Positions 1 to 8,779 of a DNA stretch of 28,626 nt are shown here, one piece after another (position 1 is the first letter of the stretch; each line of letters begins with the position of its first letter). The DNA is from Thamnocephalis sphaerospora (Eukaryota > Zoopagomycota > Zoopagomycetes > Zoopagales > Sigmoideomycetaceae). The stretch covers positions 1 through 28,626 of the forward strand of contig KZ992580.1 of NCBI GenBank assembly GCA_003614735.1, written 5' to 3'. Below the pieces are notes generated by a model. It was not told the origin of the DNA and did no database searches. It saw only the letters and a list, made by a program, of their open reading frames with translations. A program made the position numbers and the translations under genes.

Positions 1-482
1 CGACATAACCAAGTAGGCGGCGTCTATCGTCCACCGGAAGTGTTTTCAAAATGTATATGAACCTTGCGTCTGCGGTCATGTTGTTAGAAGAGATGCTTGG
101 ACAGGCTACCGCAAAGTTCAGTAATGCTACCGATTATATAGCAGCTTGCAAACATGCCCTGGTGCCGCTGGTAGCCCTCAAACTTAGACACGTACACTCC
201 ATGCGACAGTGCTCTAATTGTGGATTGCACGTGGTGGTTCAACCTGGCATTTGCTTAAAAGGCGGTGCTGGGGAGTCATCTTGTTTATACATTGCATCAC
301 TTGATAGCGTGACTCACGTGAGCGAATAAATCCGTAACCTCATAAACCATAGTGGCAAAGCAAGAGACACAGCATGCATACACGATGACTCTAAGCAGGC
401 ATAGTTTTGTAGGTATCAAAACAAGGAAATAACAATGGTATGTAAATCAAACGATGTAAAGCACTGATACGCGGCTGATTGT
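1..482. other. Left-edge non-genic sequence; 3' flank of the patatin lipase gene
   Basis: This stretch lies beyond the stop codon of the minus-strand lipase gene and should carry its 3' UTR. A 92-codon plus-strand frame (51-329) opens with ATG and ends next to an AATAAA-like sequence at about 323. Its product shows no domain, membrane segment or family signature I recognise, so I do not call it a gene. A minus-strand frame covering roughly 70-220 also reads through without a recognisable product. The end of a gene lying to the left of the window cannot be excluded. Confidence 0.3.
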
Positions 483-3400
483 CTACAACTCGCTATCAAG
501 TGGACCGCCGGTAGCCAGCTGGAACGGCTCCATGGTCAGCATGTCGCCTTCGTCCTCGTCGTCCATGCTGCCATGCTGGCCGTATTGCATGTTGGCCGAG
601 GCAGACATTTCATCCAGCAGTTCGTCCATCTCCGCGTCGCTAGACTCGCTTTCACTTTCCGTATCGGTCATTTCATCTTCCTCGCTTTCGTTTTCACTCT
701 CATAGCCGCCGCTTTGCTCGTCGTGCACGTGAGTATCAGCGTCATCCTGCTTGCGGTCAGCCTCTGCTGCCATGTAAATATTGTCGTCGTTTGTGCTCGG
801 GCCAGGGCGTTCGTGATGCTCTGCCAATGGCGGCTCCACTTCGCTGCCGCTTCCTACCCCGCGCAGCAAGGTGGCCGCGCGGTCTCCTGTTTCGGTCGAC
901 TGCAGCTGTGCGCGGCGCAGACGACGCCGGCATGCAGCAATTTTGCGCTCAATGAGAATGCGGTTCTCGATCATATGCAGTTTGGGCCAGGTGCGCCGCT
1001 GGCCACCGTCAATGTAGTGTGCCAGGCGCTCCGGTGAGGGGTCCGACAGCAAGCGCGGATAGTCGCTAAGCGACGCGCGTGGAATGATGGTTACGTTGCC
1101 GTGGAAGCGCTGCAGCCAAAGGAAAGCCAGGTCTTCGTCCATGATGCGCGGCAGCAGCTCCAGATCGGAAACGATGCGGACCCACTTTTTCAGATCTAGC
1201 TTGAGGAAATGCTCTAGAGAAGAGGCGACAAAACCGCCACGCCTAACGAGGGCAGACGCACACCGTGAGCCTTCCAAATGAATGTCGCATGGCAAACTCG
1301 TTCAGTACACATACCATCCTTTGCCACGCAGATGCGACGATGGTCGACCTACGCTACCGCGATGCTCGTAAAAGAAGAGCGTGACATGCGGGTTGACCTG
1401 GCTGACAATGGTGTATCGCACGTTGAACTGCGGATGATTGCAGCAGTGAGCCAGCGATTCTTAGCATACAAGGCGTCCTATACCAGGTAAACTCACGTAG
1501 TAATTGAGCGCCTGCAGTGGAATGTCCACGCGCAAACTTCCATCACGCCATGTGAGACCGCTATGCATGAATGGCTCTGCTTCGCCCTTGGCATTCTTCA
1601 TTAGCAGCACTACTGGCGGCAGTAGGCCTGGTACTGCTGAACTGGCTAGCACTGTAGGGTGATTCGCGTTAGACAAAGTGCACGACGGGTGCTACAAGGA
1701 TCATGCTTACATGCGCTCCAGATGATCACATTGGGAGCAGTGAGATGGTTGAGCAGCTTGGGTGGGCCTTGGCCGCCGTAGGGCACCACCGTCACGTTCA
1801 GAATACGACCGGTGCGCTCAAATGCTTCGCGGAAAGTCATGCTGCCCAGAGTGACCCATTGCATCTTGCGTGCCAGCTCGTCCACGTCCAACATCACGCG
1901 GTGGCGTGCAAAACGCTGTGCCACCTTGAACCAGTCTGTGGTGAATGCGTTGATCTTGGAGGCCAGCGACGGCGCCAGCATTGGACGAAGCTCGTCATCG
2001 GTGCGTGTGCCGACGATAGCAGCTGGTGTATCCATGGTCGGTGCAGCGTTAGTCACGTCTGTACGCATCAGCATGGCATTCCTCACTCGTCGCTACCCAC
2101 CGATAAGCGCGCCACCGCTTGTGCCAGTGAGCACCTTGGGCAGCAGATTGCGGTCCAACAGTGCACGCAAGACGCCAAAATGATAGTAGGCAAACGACGC
2201 GCCGCCACTAAGACACAGTGCTGTGCGTCCATAATTGCGGCTTGCTCGCTTGAAAAAGCTTTGCTTCTCGCTAACTGTGAGCGTTTTGGAGTGGTACACA
2301 TAGTCTAGAGACTCGGTAACTGTGCGGTTGTTAGTCGCAAGTCTTGGCGCGCCATGCCATGCTACGCGTACCTTGGCCGACATAGTCTTCGATCACGTCC
2401 TTGGTGCCAAAATAGGTACGTGAATACAGGCGAGCGTTTTCGCATCCGCCCAAATTGCTTTTGACCGCGCCGCTGGTGAGCGTCTCCAGCAGACGATAGA
2501 CGCCCGGCTCTCCCTGGGCACGCAAATCGCGCAGCAGACGCGCTTGCTTGCGAATCAGCCGCCAGTCGTACACTGGGTCGGCCGGATCGCGCTTCCATGC
2601 ATCCAGACCAAGGTAGGTGTCAAACTGCTTGGCTGCTTCGCACCAGGCCGCATAGTTGGGCGCGGACTGCAGGCGGCGGCGCAGTCGATTCTTAGTGCCT
2701 CGCCTGTTCCAAGATGGAGCAAATGGCAGCGCGTCTAAGAAAATAAAGCCAAAGTGGTCCAACCTGTTACACGCGGGCACTTACCACGTGAAAAAGTACT
2801 CCCAAAGATTGACGATTTGGCGAATGGCAAAATAAAGCAGCAGCTCCACCAGCACGATCAGCAGAATGATGATAAACAGTGGGAAGCGAAGTAGCAGGTA
2901 TGTGAAGCTGGAGGCACGCGTTTCGGAGCGGTGACTGCGCGCGGGAACGGCACTGGCCAAGGCCGCGCGTGCCTTGCGCCGGGCACGAAGACGCGCTAGG
3001 CTGCGGAAGCCGGGCAAGCGGTGGCGAATGCCTGGCGTAGAGCTCAGTTCGCTGTCCACTGCGTTGCCTGCAGCGCTGCTAACAGAGCTGCGTTTGCGTC
3101 GAGCCGGACCTGTGCTGAACGGGTCGACGCTTGGCGACGGGGCCGACACGAGCGCGGCAGCAGCGTGGCCAGGCGCGTGCGCGTCTTGCACGCCCACATT
3201 GCCTGCAAGCGTGATGTCTCCAGCGGTGGCTGCCAATCGAAGCACCTCTGAAAAAACCCGCAAATGATCCGGATTGGTGTGATCGTCCTCCAGAAGGCGC
3301 AGATGTTGCGCCAGTTCGGGCGCTATCTCGATTTCCGAGGTGGTGGTGGCCGGTAGCACCGTCGGCTGTTCATCTAGCGAGGCCGATATGGTGCGCGTCC

Positions 3401-3569
3401 GCCCTCGTCCTCGCGGCAGGGGTGCGGGTGGGGTGTAGGGCAAAGGGGAGGGCGGTTTCACCGCGCGACTGCCAGGCTGACGCGGCGGCGAAGGAGGCGA
3501 CGGCGGCGGGGATTGCGGCTGGGGCGTTTTGGTCGCCGTCGCCTGCGTCTGGTCCGGCAAGCGCATCAT
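483..3569 (-). CDS. Patatin-like triacylglycerol lipase (Tgl3/4/5, SDP1 type), 7 exons
   Basis: Predicted lipid-droplet triacylglycerol lipase that releases fatty acids from stored fat. Exons on the minus strand are 3569-2785, 2703-2372, 2319-2101, 2022-1711, 1651-1497, 1427-1315 and 1242-483. They total 2676 nt, giving 891 residues; introns are 52-81 bp and GT-AG. Residues 1-220 are Pro/Ser-rich and disordered. A hydrophobic segment at about 225-250 runs into NLWEYFFTW, typical of the DUF3336 region that precedes the patatin domain. The nucleophile motif GTSGG places the catalytic Ser at about 440, and the DGS motif places the dyad Asp at about 586. The conserved block HYIDGGQRRTWPKL follows, then a strongly acidic Ser/Glu/Asp tail (about 820-891). 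Length is close to yeast Tgl4. The start is the first ATG of a double ATG with an open frame into the conserved region. Which of Tgl3, Tgl4 or Tgl5 it matches cannot be settled by eye. Confidence 0.92.
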
Positions 3570-4107
3570 GGTTGCGGCAGCAGGTGTAGCGTTGGTCTAT
3601 GCGGTGGCAGTCGGCTGGTGGGTGTAGCACGGTAACCAGGTTGCTGCAGCCGTGCGAGACGGTAAGCGAGGAATCAAGGACAATGCGTGCAGCTAGCCGA
3701 CCAGGGTAAAGGAGCTTGTGCTGCACGCCGTGTCTGCAATGCTGGCTGCAAAGTCTTTTTCTTTATAACAACGAAATGAGCGATTGCTTAGTGAATGAGT
3801 CGTTGGCTTTGGGACTGGTTGGGGATGAAAAGTGGTTGGGGTCACTTTACCGAGGGGCACTGGTGCATTACCACATTGGACACCAGCAATGACATACTCT
3901 CACCACCAGATACACCCACACCCACACACACACCCAGACACCCTCCCACACTGCAACAGCGGAGAGAGGGAAAGGAAGCACAGCTTTCATTGATGGAACC
4001 ACCCTGCCAAGGGCGACATGCACGTATGGGCACAGGCGAGTCAGGCCGTGGTTCGCATGGCATTTGCATGGCACTCGCCTGGGTCAGTGGGCGGCTGACC
4101 AGCTGGC
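3570..4107. other. Intergenic: lipase promoter and ODC 3' flank
   Basis: On the minus strand this interval holds the 3' end of the ornithine decarboxylase transcript and then the upstream region of the lipase. A CA-rich run at 3911-3950 reads as a GU-rich tract in the ODC transcript, about 160 nt past its stop. That is the kind of sequence found downstream of cleavage sites, so it may help to end that mRNA. Open frames here (for example 3795-4184 on the plus strand) are low-complexity and show no family features. Confidence 0.3.
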
Positions 4108-5742
4108 CTACTGGTTCGTGGGCACAACAAGGTCAGCAGCACAGATGCCAGCTGTATCCACGTAGATCACATGGCTCTGCTTGAAGCCATTGAACCGCGA
4201 GGCTGCGCAGATGGTGTAGGCGCCCATGCGGTCGTAGCGAAGCCAGTCGCCAACGTGGAGCTCGGGCAGCACGCAGCGCGGATTGATGCGGTCAATCGAG
4301 TCGCAGGTGGGACCCCAGATGCTGCATTCATACCGCTCCAGCGCCGACACGTCCTCTTCAGTCAGATAGACGGTCTGGTCGTCGGCTGAAAGACCGGCCG
4401 AGTAGGCGGCAGGTGCCTCGCGGTTGGTCAGATGCTCGGGCCGCTGGTGCGGATGGTCCACGGCGTGGAAGCAGCCGTCGCGCTGCAGCAGGTGCGGCGT
4501 GACCACAGCATGGTCAAACATGGTGCAGTTGAAGGAGCCGTACACGCCGTCGTTGACATAGTACATGAACGAAGGCCGCGACGCCACCTCGCTGCCGTCG
4601 GCTGCCGCTTGCTCGTCGCTCGGGCTTTCCTGCGATGACGCCGAGTGCACCATGCGGCGTGCAATGACATTCACCGCAAGCGTGAACGCGCCCTCGACGT
4701 AGTAGCGACCAGGCTCGGCAATGAGCGTCACGCCCGACTCGGCCGGGAAATGACGGTCGAGCGACGGGCCCAGGACCGAGGCAATGGTGTCAAACTTGAC
4801 GGCAGCAGCGTCAGAGCCGGGGAAGCCGCCGCCCACATCCAGGATATGCATGTTGTAGTGGCCATAGCGCGGCGCTAGGTCAAAGACACGGCGAGCCCGG
4901 CACACGGCATCGTCAAAGGCCGCCGCGTCGTAGCAGCCGCTGCCGACGTGGAAACTCACACCAGCCAGCTTCACGTCGAAATCACGCGCTGCCTCGAGCA
5001 GCGACTCGACGCGGTCCATGGGTGCGCCAAACTTGAGACCAAGCTGACAGACGCTCTTGGAGTCATCGGTGAGGATGCGGAGCACCATGCCCACGTCCGG
5101 GCTGACGCGGCGCACCTTGCGCAGCTCGTCAGCGTTGTCAAAGGTCATCAGGCGGACTCCGTTGGAGACGGCATAGCGAATATGCGAGATCTGCTTGCAG
5201 GGATTCGCGTAGATGATGCGATCGGCGCTGACGCCTGCTTCCAAAACCGCCTGGATTTCAGACTTTGAAGCACAGTCAAAGTTGGTGCCAAGGGCTGCCA
5301 GCGTGCGCAGGACCGGCGGAGACGGGTTGCACTTGACGGCGTAGAACGGCTGAACCCGCGGCAGGTGCTCCTTCCAGCGACGCTGCTGCAGATGCAGATG
5401 GGACAGATCGGCTACGAAAAAGGCATTTTCTTCGGCGCCGGTGGCCTCAATGGCCGCCAGCTGGTGACGCAGGGCATCGTCGACCGACATTTGCGCCGGC
5501 GCTTTGGCCAGCGCACGGGCGGTGGCAGGCTGGGCAGGCAAAGGCGTGATGGCCGCCACGTCAAGGTGTGCGCTGGTCGCCACCGACGGCTGGCACAGCT
5601 TGCCGACTGGCATCATGGGCGGCGTAGCGGGCAGCGCGCTACCGTGAGGCGGGGCAGCAAACGCAGCCAGCTTACCGCGCGTTTCTTCACCAGGAGTCAT
5701 AGCCACGGCCGTCATGCACGGGCTGTCGTTGAAGATGGGCAT
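4108..5742 (-). CDS. SPE1: Ornithine decarboxylase
   Basis: Decarboxylates ornithine to putrescine, the first committed step of polyamine synthesis; a cytosolic PLP-dependent homodimer of fold type III. Single exon, 544 residues. The first 85 or so residues are an Ala/Pro-rich extension ahead of the barrel domain, and the whole is somewhat longer than typical fungal enzymes. Visible landmarks are FYAVKCNP with the Schiff-base Lys at about 137, SFHVGSG with His at about 265, the glycine loop DVGGGFPG at about 302-309, IAEPGRYYV with the PLP-phosphate-site Glu at about 343, and WGPTCDSID with the catalytic Cys at about 480. Having both Lys and Cys argues against an inactive antizyme-inhibitor-like paralogue, and the decarboxylase-type WGPTCDSID argues for ODC over related decarboxylases. 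A low-complexity insertion (about 367-388) lies before the second domain. The upstream region is very long and holds several upstream ATGs. Confidence 0.96.
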   Translation of the reverse strand: MPIFNDSPCMTAVAMTPGEETRGKLAAFAAPPHGSALPATPPMMPVGKLCQPSVATSAHLDVAAITPLPAQPATARALAKAPAQMSVDDALRHQLAAIEATGAEENAFFVADLSHLHLQQRRWKEHLPRVQPFYAVKCNPSPPVLRTLAALGTNFDCASKSEIQAVLEAGVSADRIIYANPCKQISHIRYAVSNGVRLMTFDNADELRKVRRVSPDVGMVLRILTDDSKSVCQLGLKFGAPMDRVESLLEAARDFDVKLAGVSFHVGSGCYDAAAFDDAVCRARRVFDLAPRYGHYNMHILDVGGGFPGSDAAAVKFDTIASVLGPSLDRHFPAESGVTLIAEPGRYYVEGAFTLAVNVIARRMVHSASSQESPSDEQAAADGSEVASRPSFMYYVNDGVYGSFNCTMFDHAVVTPHLLQRDGCFHAVDHPHQRPEHLTNREAPAAYSAGLSADDQTVYLTEEDVSALERYECSIWGPTCDSIDRINPRCVLPELHVGDWLRYDRMGAYTICAASRFNGFKQSHVIYVDTAGICAADLVVPTNQ

Positions 5743-6832
5743 GGAGACGGATGGGTTGTGGAAAGGTCACGGACTATTCCACGTTACGGGGCGCTATGCC
5801 GGTCAGCAAGCGCGGTCGCAGCAGTAGCAGAGCAGGGCATTGCATGGCAAGGCGGCAGTGGTGGTGGTTGCAGTCAAGGTGTACAGATCGACGTTGTGGC
5901 GGTCGGTTGGCAGGACCCGATGCAAAGGAATGTATCGTCGCATGTGAGTCACAGTGGACTGGCATCTATGCAACACGAGGGCGTCTGCATGTAGCCACGA
6001 CACTTACAGGAGCCACGCGCGTCTATGCGCTGCAGACGCGACTGGGCGTACGTGCTTGCTTGGTCAGACAACAAGGGGCGAAGCTCGCTGGCGGCGTGTC
6101 AGCACACGGACCGCCCACCAGCGAGTGAGCACCGAAGGCGGCCGGGAGGGCGACCGACTCTGGCGGGTGGTGGCAGGGGCAGGGGTAGGGCAGATGGCGT
6201 CCAGCGGTGGCGCAGGGTGGAGCGCACACGTAGACGACAGGCAAGACTAGGGTGGGCGCGGAAGGCGGAGGAGAACGAACCGCAAAACGGCCGACGAGGA
6301 AATGATGGTTGCGCGACGCAACCGCCGACCAGCTATGGGGCGCTCAGGCGTGCAAGCAGCGGCAGCAAGGCCAAGGAGGAGGACCGGAGAAGCACCGGTA
6401 GGCGACGACGGCGCGTAAGGGGCGGTGGGGCGCCGTGATGTCGGTGGACGCTGACAACGTGGGTCGAGCGTCCGAGTGGCACGAGCGTAAGCTACGCGGA
6501 AAAACAAGCAAAGTGGAGGGGACGACGGAAAAAGACCTCGTCCACACCGTATCAAGCAGCGTGTATGCGCAGTGGTGGACGAGAACTAGGGCACGAGTGA
6601 CGCGGTGCAAGCGGGAACGAGCGGGCAGGCGGGCAGACGAGTGCACACTGAGCTTACGAGGCAAGGAAACAGGTAATCAGGGCAGATTGGTAGCGAGCGT
6701 GGACGCCGAGGCAGCGATAGTACGCGTTGCGGATGAGTACGCAGCAGCGGAAAGCAGAAGGGCGGAAAGAGGAAAATCAGGCCAGAATACGAGGTGTGTG
6801 CGAACGAGTGGGCGTGCGCAAGTGAAGGGCCG

Positions 6833-6842
6833 CTATTTATCA
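6833..6842 (-). promoter_or_regulatory. Possible TATA-like element for ODC
   Basis: Read on the minus strand the sequence is GATAAATAG. It is followed by a long pyrimidine-rich stretch that continues toward the ODC start at 5742. If used, it would give a leader of about 1 kb. The evidence is only the motif and the composition boundary. Confidence 0.2.
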
Positions 6843-7118
6843 GGCCGACGCCTGCTCCCGATAACATCCGCCCGGCAAACCACCCATTCATCGCTTGCCA
6901 GGTGCCAGGTGGCGCGCCACTCGTTGCACGCGATGAGGCGGAGAAGCGTCTAGATGACGACGCTGATGACGCACCGTCAGTGGGCGAGCCAGCGGTCAGG
7001 CCGGCGGTTGGTTGGGCAGGGCCGCGTAAGCAGCGATAGCTGTTGCTGCCGAGCCGCACCAGTGTGTGCTGTGCACTGCATATGTACGGCTGTCACTGCT
7101 CTGTCAGCCGCTGTCCTC

Positions 7119-7149
7119 GCTCTCTCTCGCTCTCTCTCTCTCTCTCTTT
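7119..7149 (+). repeat. CT-dinucleotide tract in the divergent intergenic region
   Basis: A run of TC/CT dinucleotides with two interruptions by CGC. It lies about 1.6 kb before the PAM2-motif gene. It could be a simple repeat, a promoter pyrimidine tract, or the polypyrimidine tract of a leader intron, since it is soon followed by a CAG near 7157. Confidence 0.6.
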
Positions 7150-8397
7150 GTACGCCAGTGTGGCGCACGCCATCGCACCACACTGGATGCGCCGGCGCTG
7201 TCTTCAGTGTTGCTCGGCAAGCGTTGCGTCTGCGTGCCGCCGACTGCAGCCTCGGCGCACTAGCGTGCACGTGCTTTATATCCTATACTATGCGCTGATA
7301 TCGGCTCGGGCAATGTCGGAGTTGCGCTGAACTAACTTTGCTCAGCAAATATGGCACACGGTCGACAGGAGCGACGCGTTCGCTGACAGAGACGTCGCAC
7401 ATGCCAAAAAAAAATTGCAGCTACAAATGGCAGCCAAGCAGCGTTACGCTACCCATGCAGGCATTGCTATGGGCTGATTCTCACGATGGACACAAATGGA
7501 CGTGATTTATACTGAATAGCAAGTGCCGTGCTTTGTCGCAGCAGGCGGTCGTATCTGTCACGGCCGTTTGCATGGCTAGCGACCGTGTGTCTTTGGCAGT
7601 ACCACGTGCTGTCCGTGTAAATAACCAGTTGGTCGGCATCCGCATTCGCCGGCACGCTTTTTGTCGTCTGCTGTCTCGTCAGTCTACGGCCACATCAGAT
7701 AACTGCTGTGCCTTGAGCCAAACTGTCATCAGATAAGCCTGACAGCTGGAACGGGTACGTCCAACCAGCTTGGCCAAAAGATGGCGATCGTTTGATACGA
7801 GGCAGCTGTCAATCCAGAACGGCTGCAGTTGATTGTGAAGATCTTTGGGGTGCTTTTAGCGTCTAAACAGCGAATAAACCGCATCGCAGCATTCGTGGCA
7901 TGGCCAAGGTCAGGTTATTTTTATGCTTGAACTACGTGCTGCAAGCAAGGTGTTGCTTTACCGTCCATCCTTGCAGTGTAAATGCAGACAAGTGCATGGC
8001 TTGTAGAAACGGAAAAAGGAGGCCGTGAACGCCAATGTCGATTGGACCACAGGATCGGGGGCCACTGTAGGCCCGTATGGCCAGATGGCTGCGGTGTAGT
8101 CTAATGGCGTCCAATGCAGACTCAGCTCTGCGCGAATCCCAGCGCCAATGATGGCGGACAATGATAGTAGGGTTGCACATACGCACTCTATGCTGAAAAT
8201 GATACGTGCTTCTCCAGAGTAAGGCACGCGTTGAATTCGCGTCCAGACACATGACCATAATAAACGGCTGATCTACGCCTTTGCACAGCCACAGCCAAGG
8301 ACACGACTACGCTACGGGCGTTGACCAAATAGTCACGCTGGCTGATAAAGCACTGGTCACGCTTGCTCTTTTCATATCTTTTCGTGCTTTTCTCCTG

Positions 8398-8418
8398 CTC
8401 TCTCTCTCTCTCTCTTTC
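8398..8418 (+). repeat. CT-dinucleotide tract upstream of the PAM2-motif gene
   Basis: An uninterrupted pyrimidine run made mostly of CT units, about 360 nt before the ATG at 8780. It begins a broader pyrimidine-rich stretch that runs toward the start codon. The upstream in-frame extension from 8363 translates to Ser/Leu repeats from this tract, so it is treated as untranslated leader. Confidence 0.65.
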
Positions 8419-8779
8419 GCTCCACTCATCCTTTATCTTCCTCATCTATCCCTCTCCCGCTCGCATCTACTTGCTTCTTGCTTGCGACCGGTGCTCGGCA
8501 CGTTTTCCAGACCAGCCACGTTGTTTCGCGCCCGCCGTCGGTAGTGTTCCCCGCGCGTCACCCGCTGCCGTTGATTGCGTTGTTTGCAGGCGGACGCAGC
8601 GCTTAGATCGTCGTCCCCTTTTCCTTGTTTGCTTCACTCGCCACAGCACGCTCATCGCATCCCTCCTTCTTTACCCATCCAGTGTCTGCGCAAGACCTGC
8701 TCGCAACGTGTGTATAACCCGCGTGTGCGCGTGTGTGTTTACGCGTCTCGGCTTGTTTGTGTCCGCCATCCATCACGTC

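Larger units (their letters stand above)
5743..8779. other. 3.0-kb divergent intergenic region between ODC and the PAM2-motif gene
   Basis: No protein family or RNA gene can be recognised on either strand. Composition changes across the interval. From about 6150 to 6800 the plus strand is purine-rich, so the ODC-sense strand is pyrimidine-rich. From about 7100, and again from 8360 to 8780, the plus strand is pyrimidine-rich. This fits two divergent transcription units with long pyrimidine-rich leaders. A TATA-like GATAAATA reads on the minus strand at about 6834-6841 and a TTTATATCC on the plus strand at about 7273. The minus-strand leader just upstream of ODC contains short upstream ORFs (for example 5774-5965 and 5803-6003). 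An A-run sits near 7406. Confidence 0.35.

Noticed and set aside
51-329. 92-codon plus-strand ORF at the left edge
   Set aside because: No domain, no membrane segment and no upstream promoter that I can identify; lies in the 3' flank of the opposite-strand lipase.
3795-4184. 129-codon plus-strand ORF over the ODC 3' end
   Set aside because: Low-complexity Thr/Pro from the CA-rich tract and antisense to the ODC coding end; no family features.
5365-6438. Several long plus-strand ORFs overlapping the ODC 5' end and its leader
   Set aside because: They are antisense to ODC or Arg/Gly-rich shadows of purine-rich DNA, with no conserved motifs.
8095-8165. tRNA-like segment with an A-box match (TAGTCTAATGG) and a B-box-like GCGCGAATCCC plus a GCAGA/TCTGC hairpin
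   Set aside because: No 7-bp acceptor stem can be paired around it, the hairpin loop is 6 rather than 7 nt, and the B box lacks the invariant TTC.
8363-8779. N-terminal extension of the PAM2-motif protein
   Set aside because: It has no ATG at its start and translates the CT tract into Leu/Ser repeats; the ATG at 8780 begins a more protein-like sequence.
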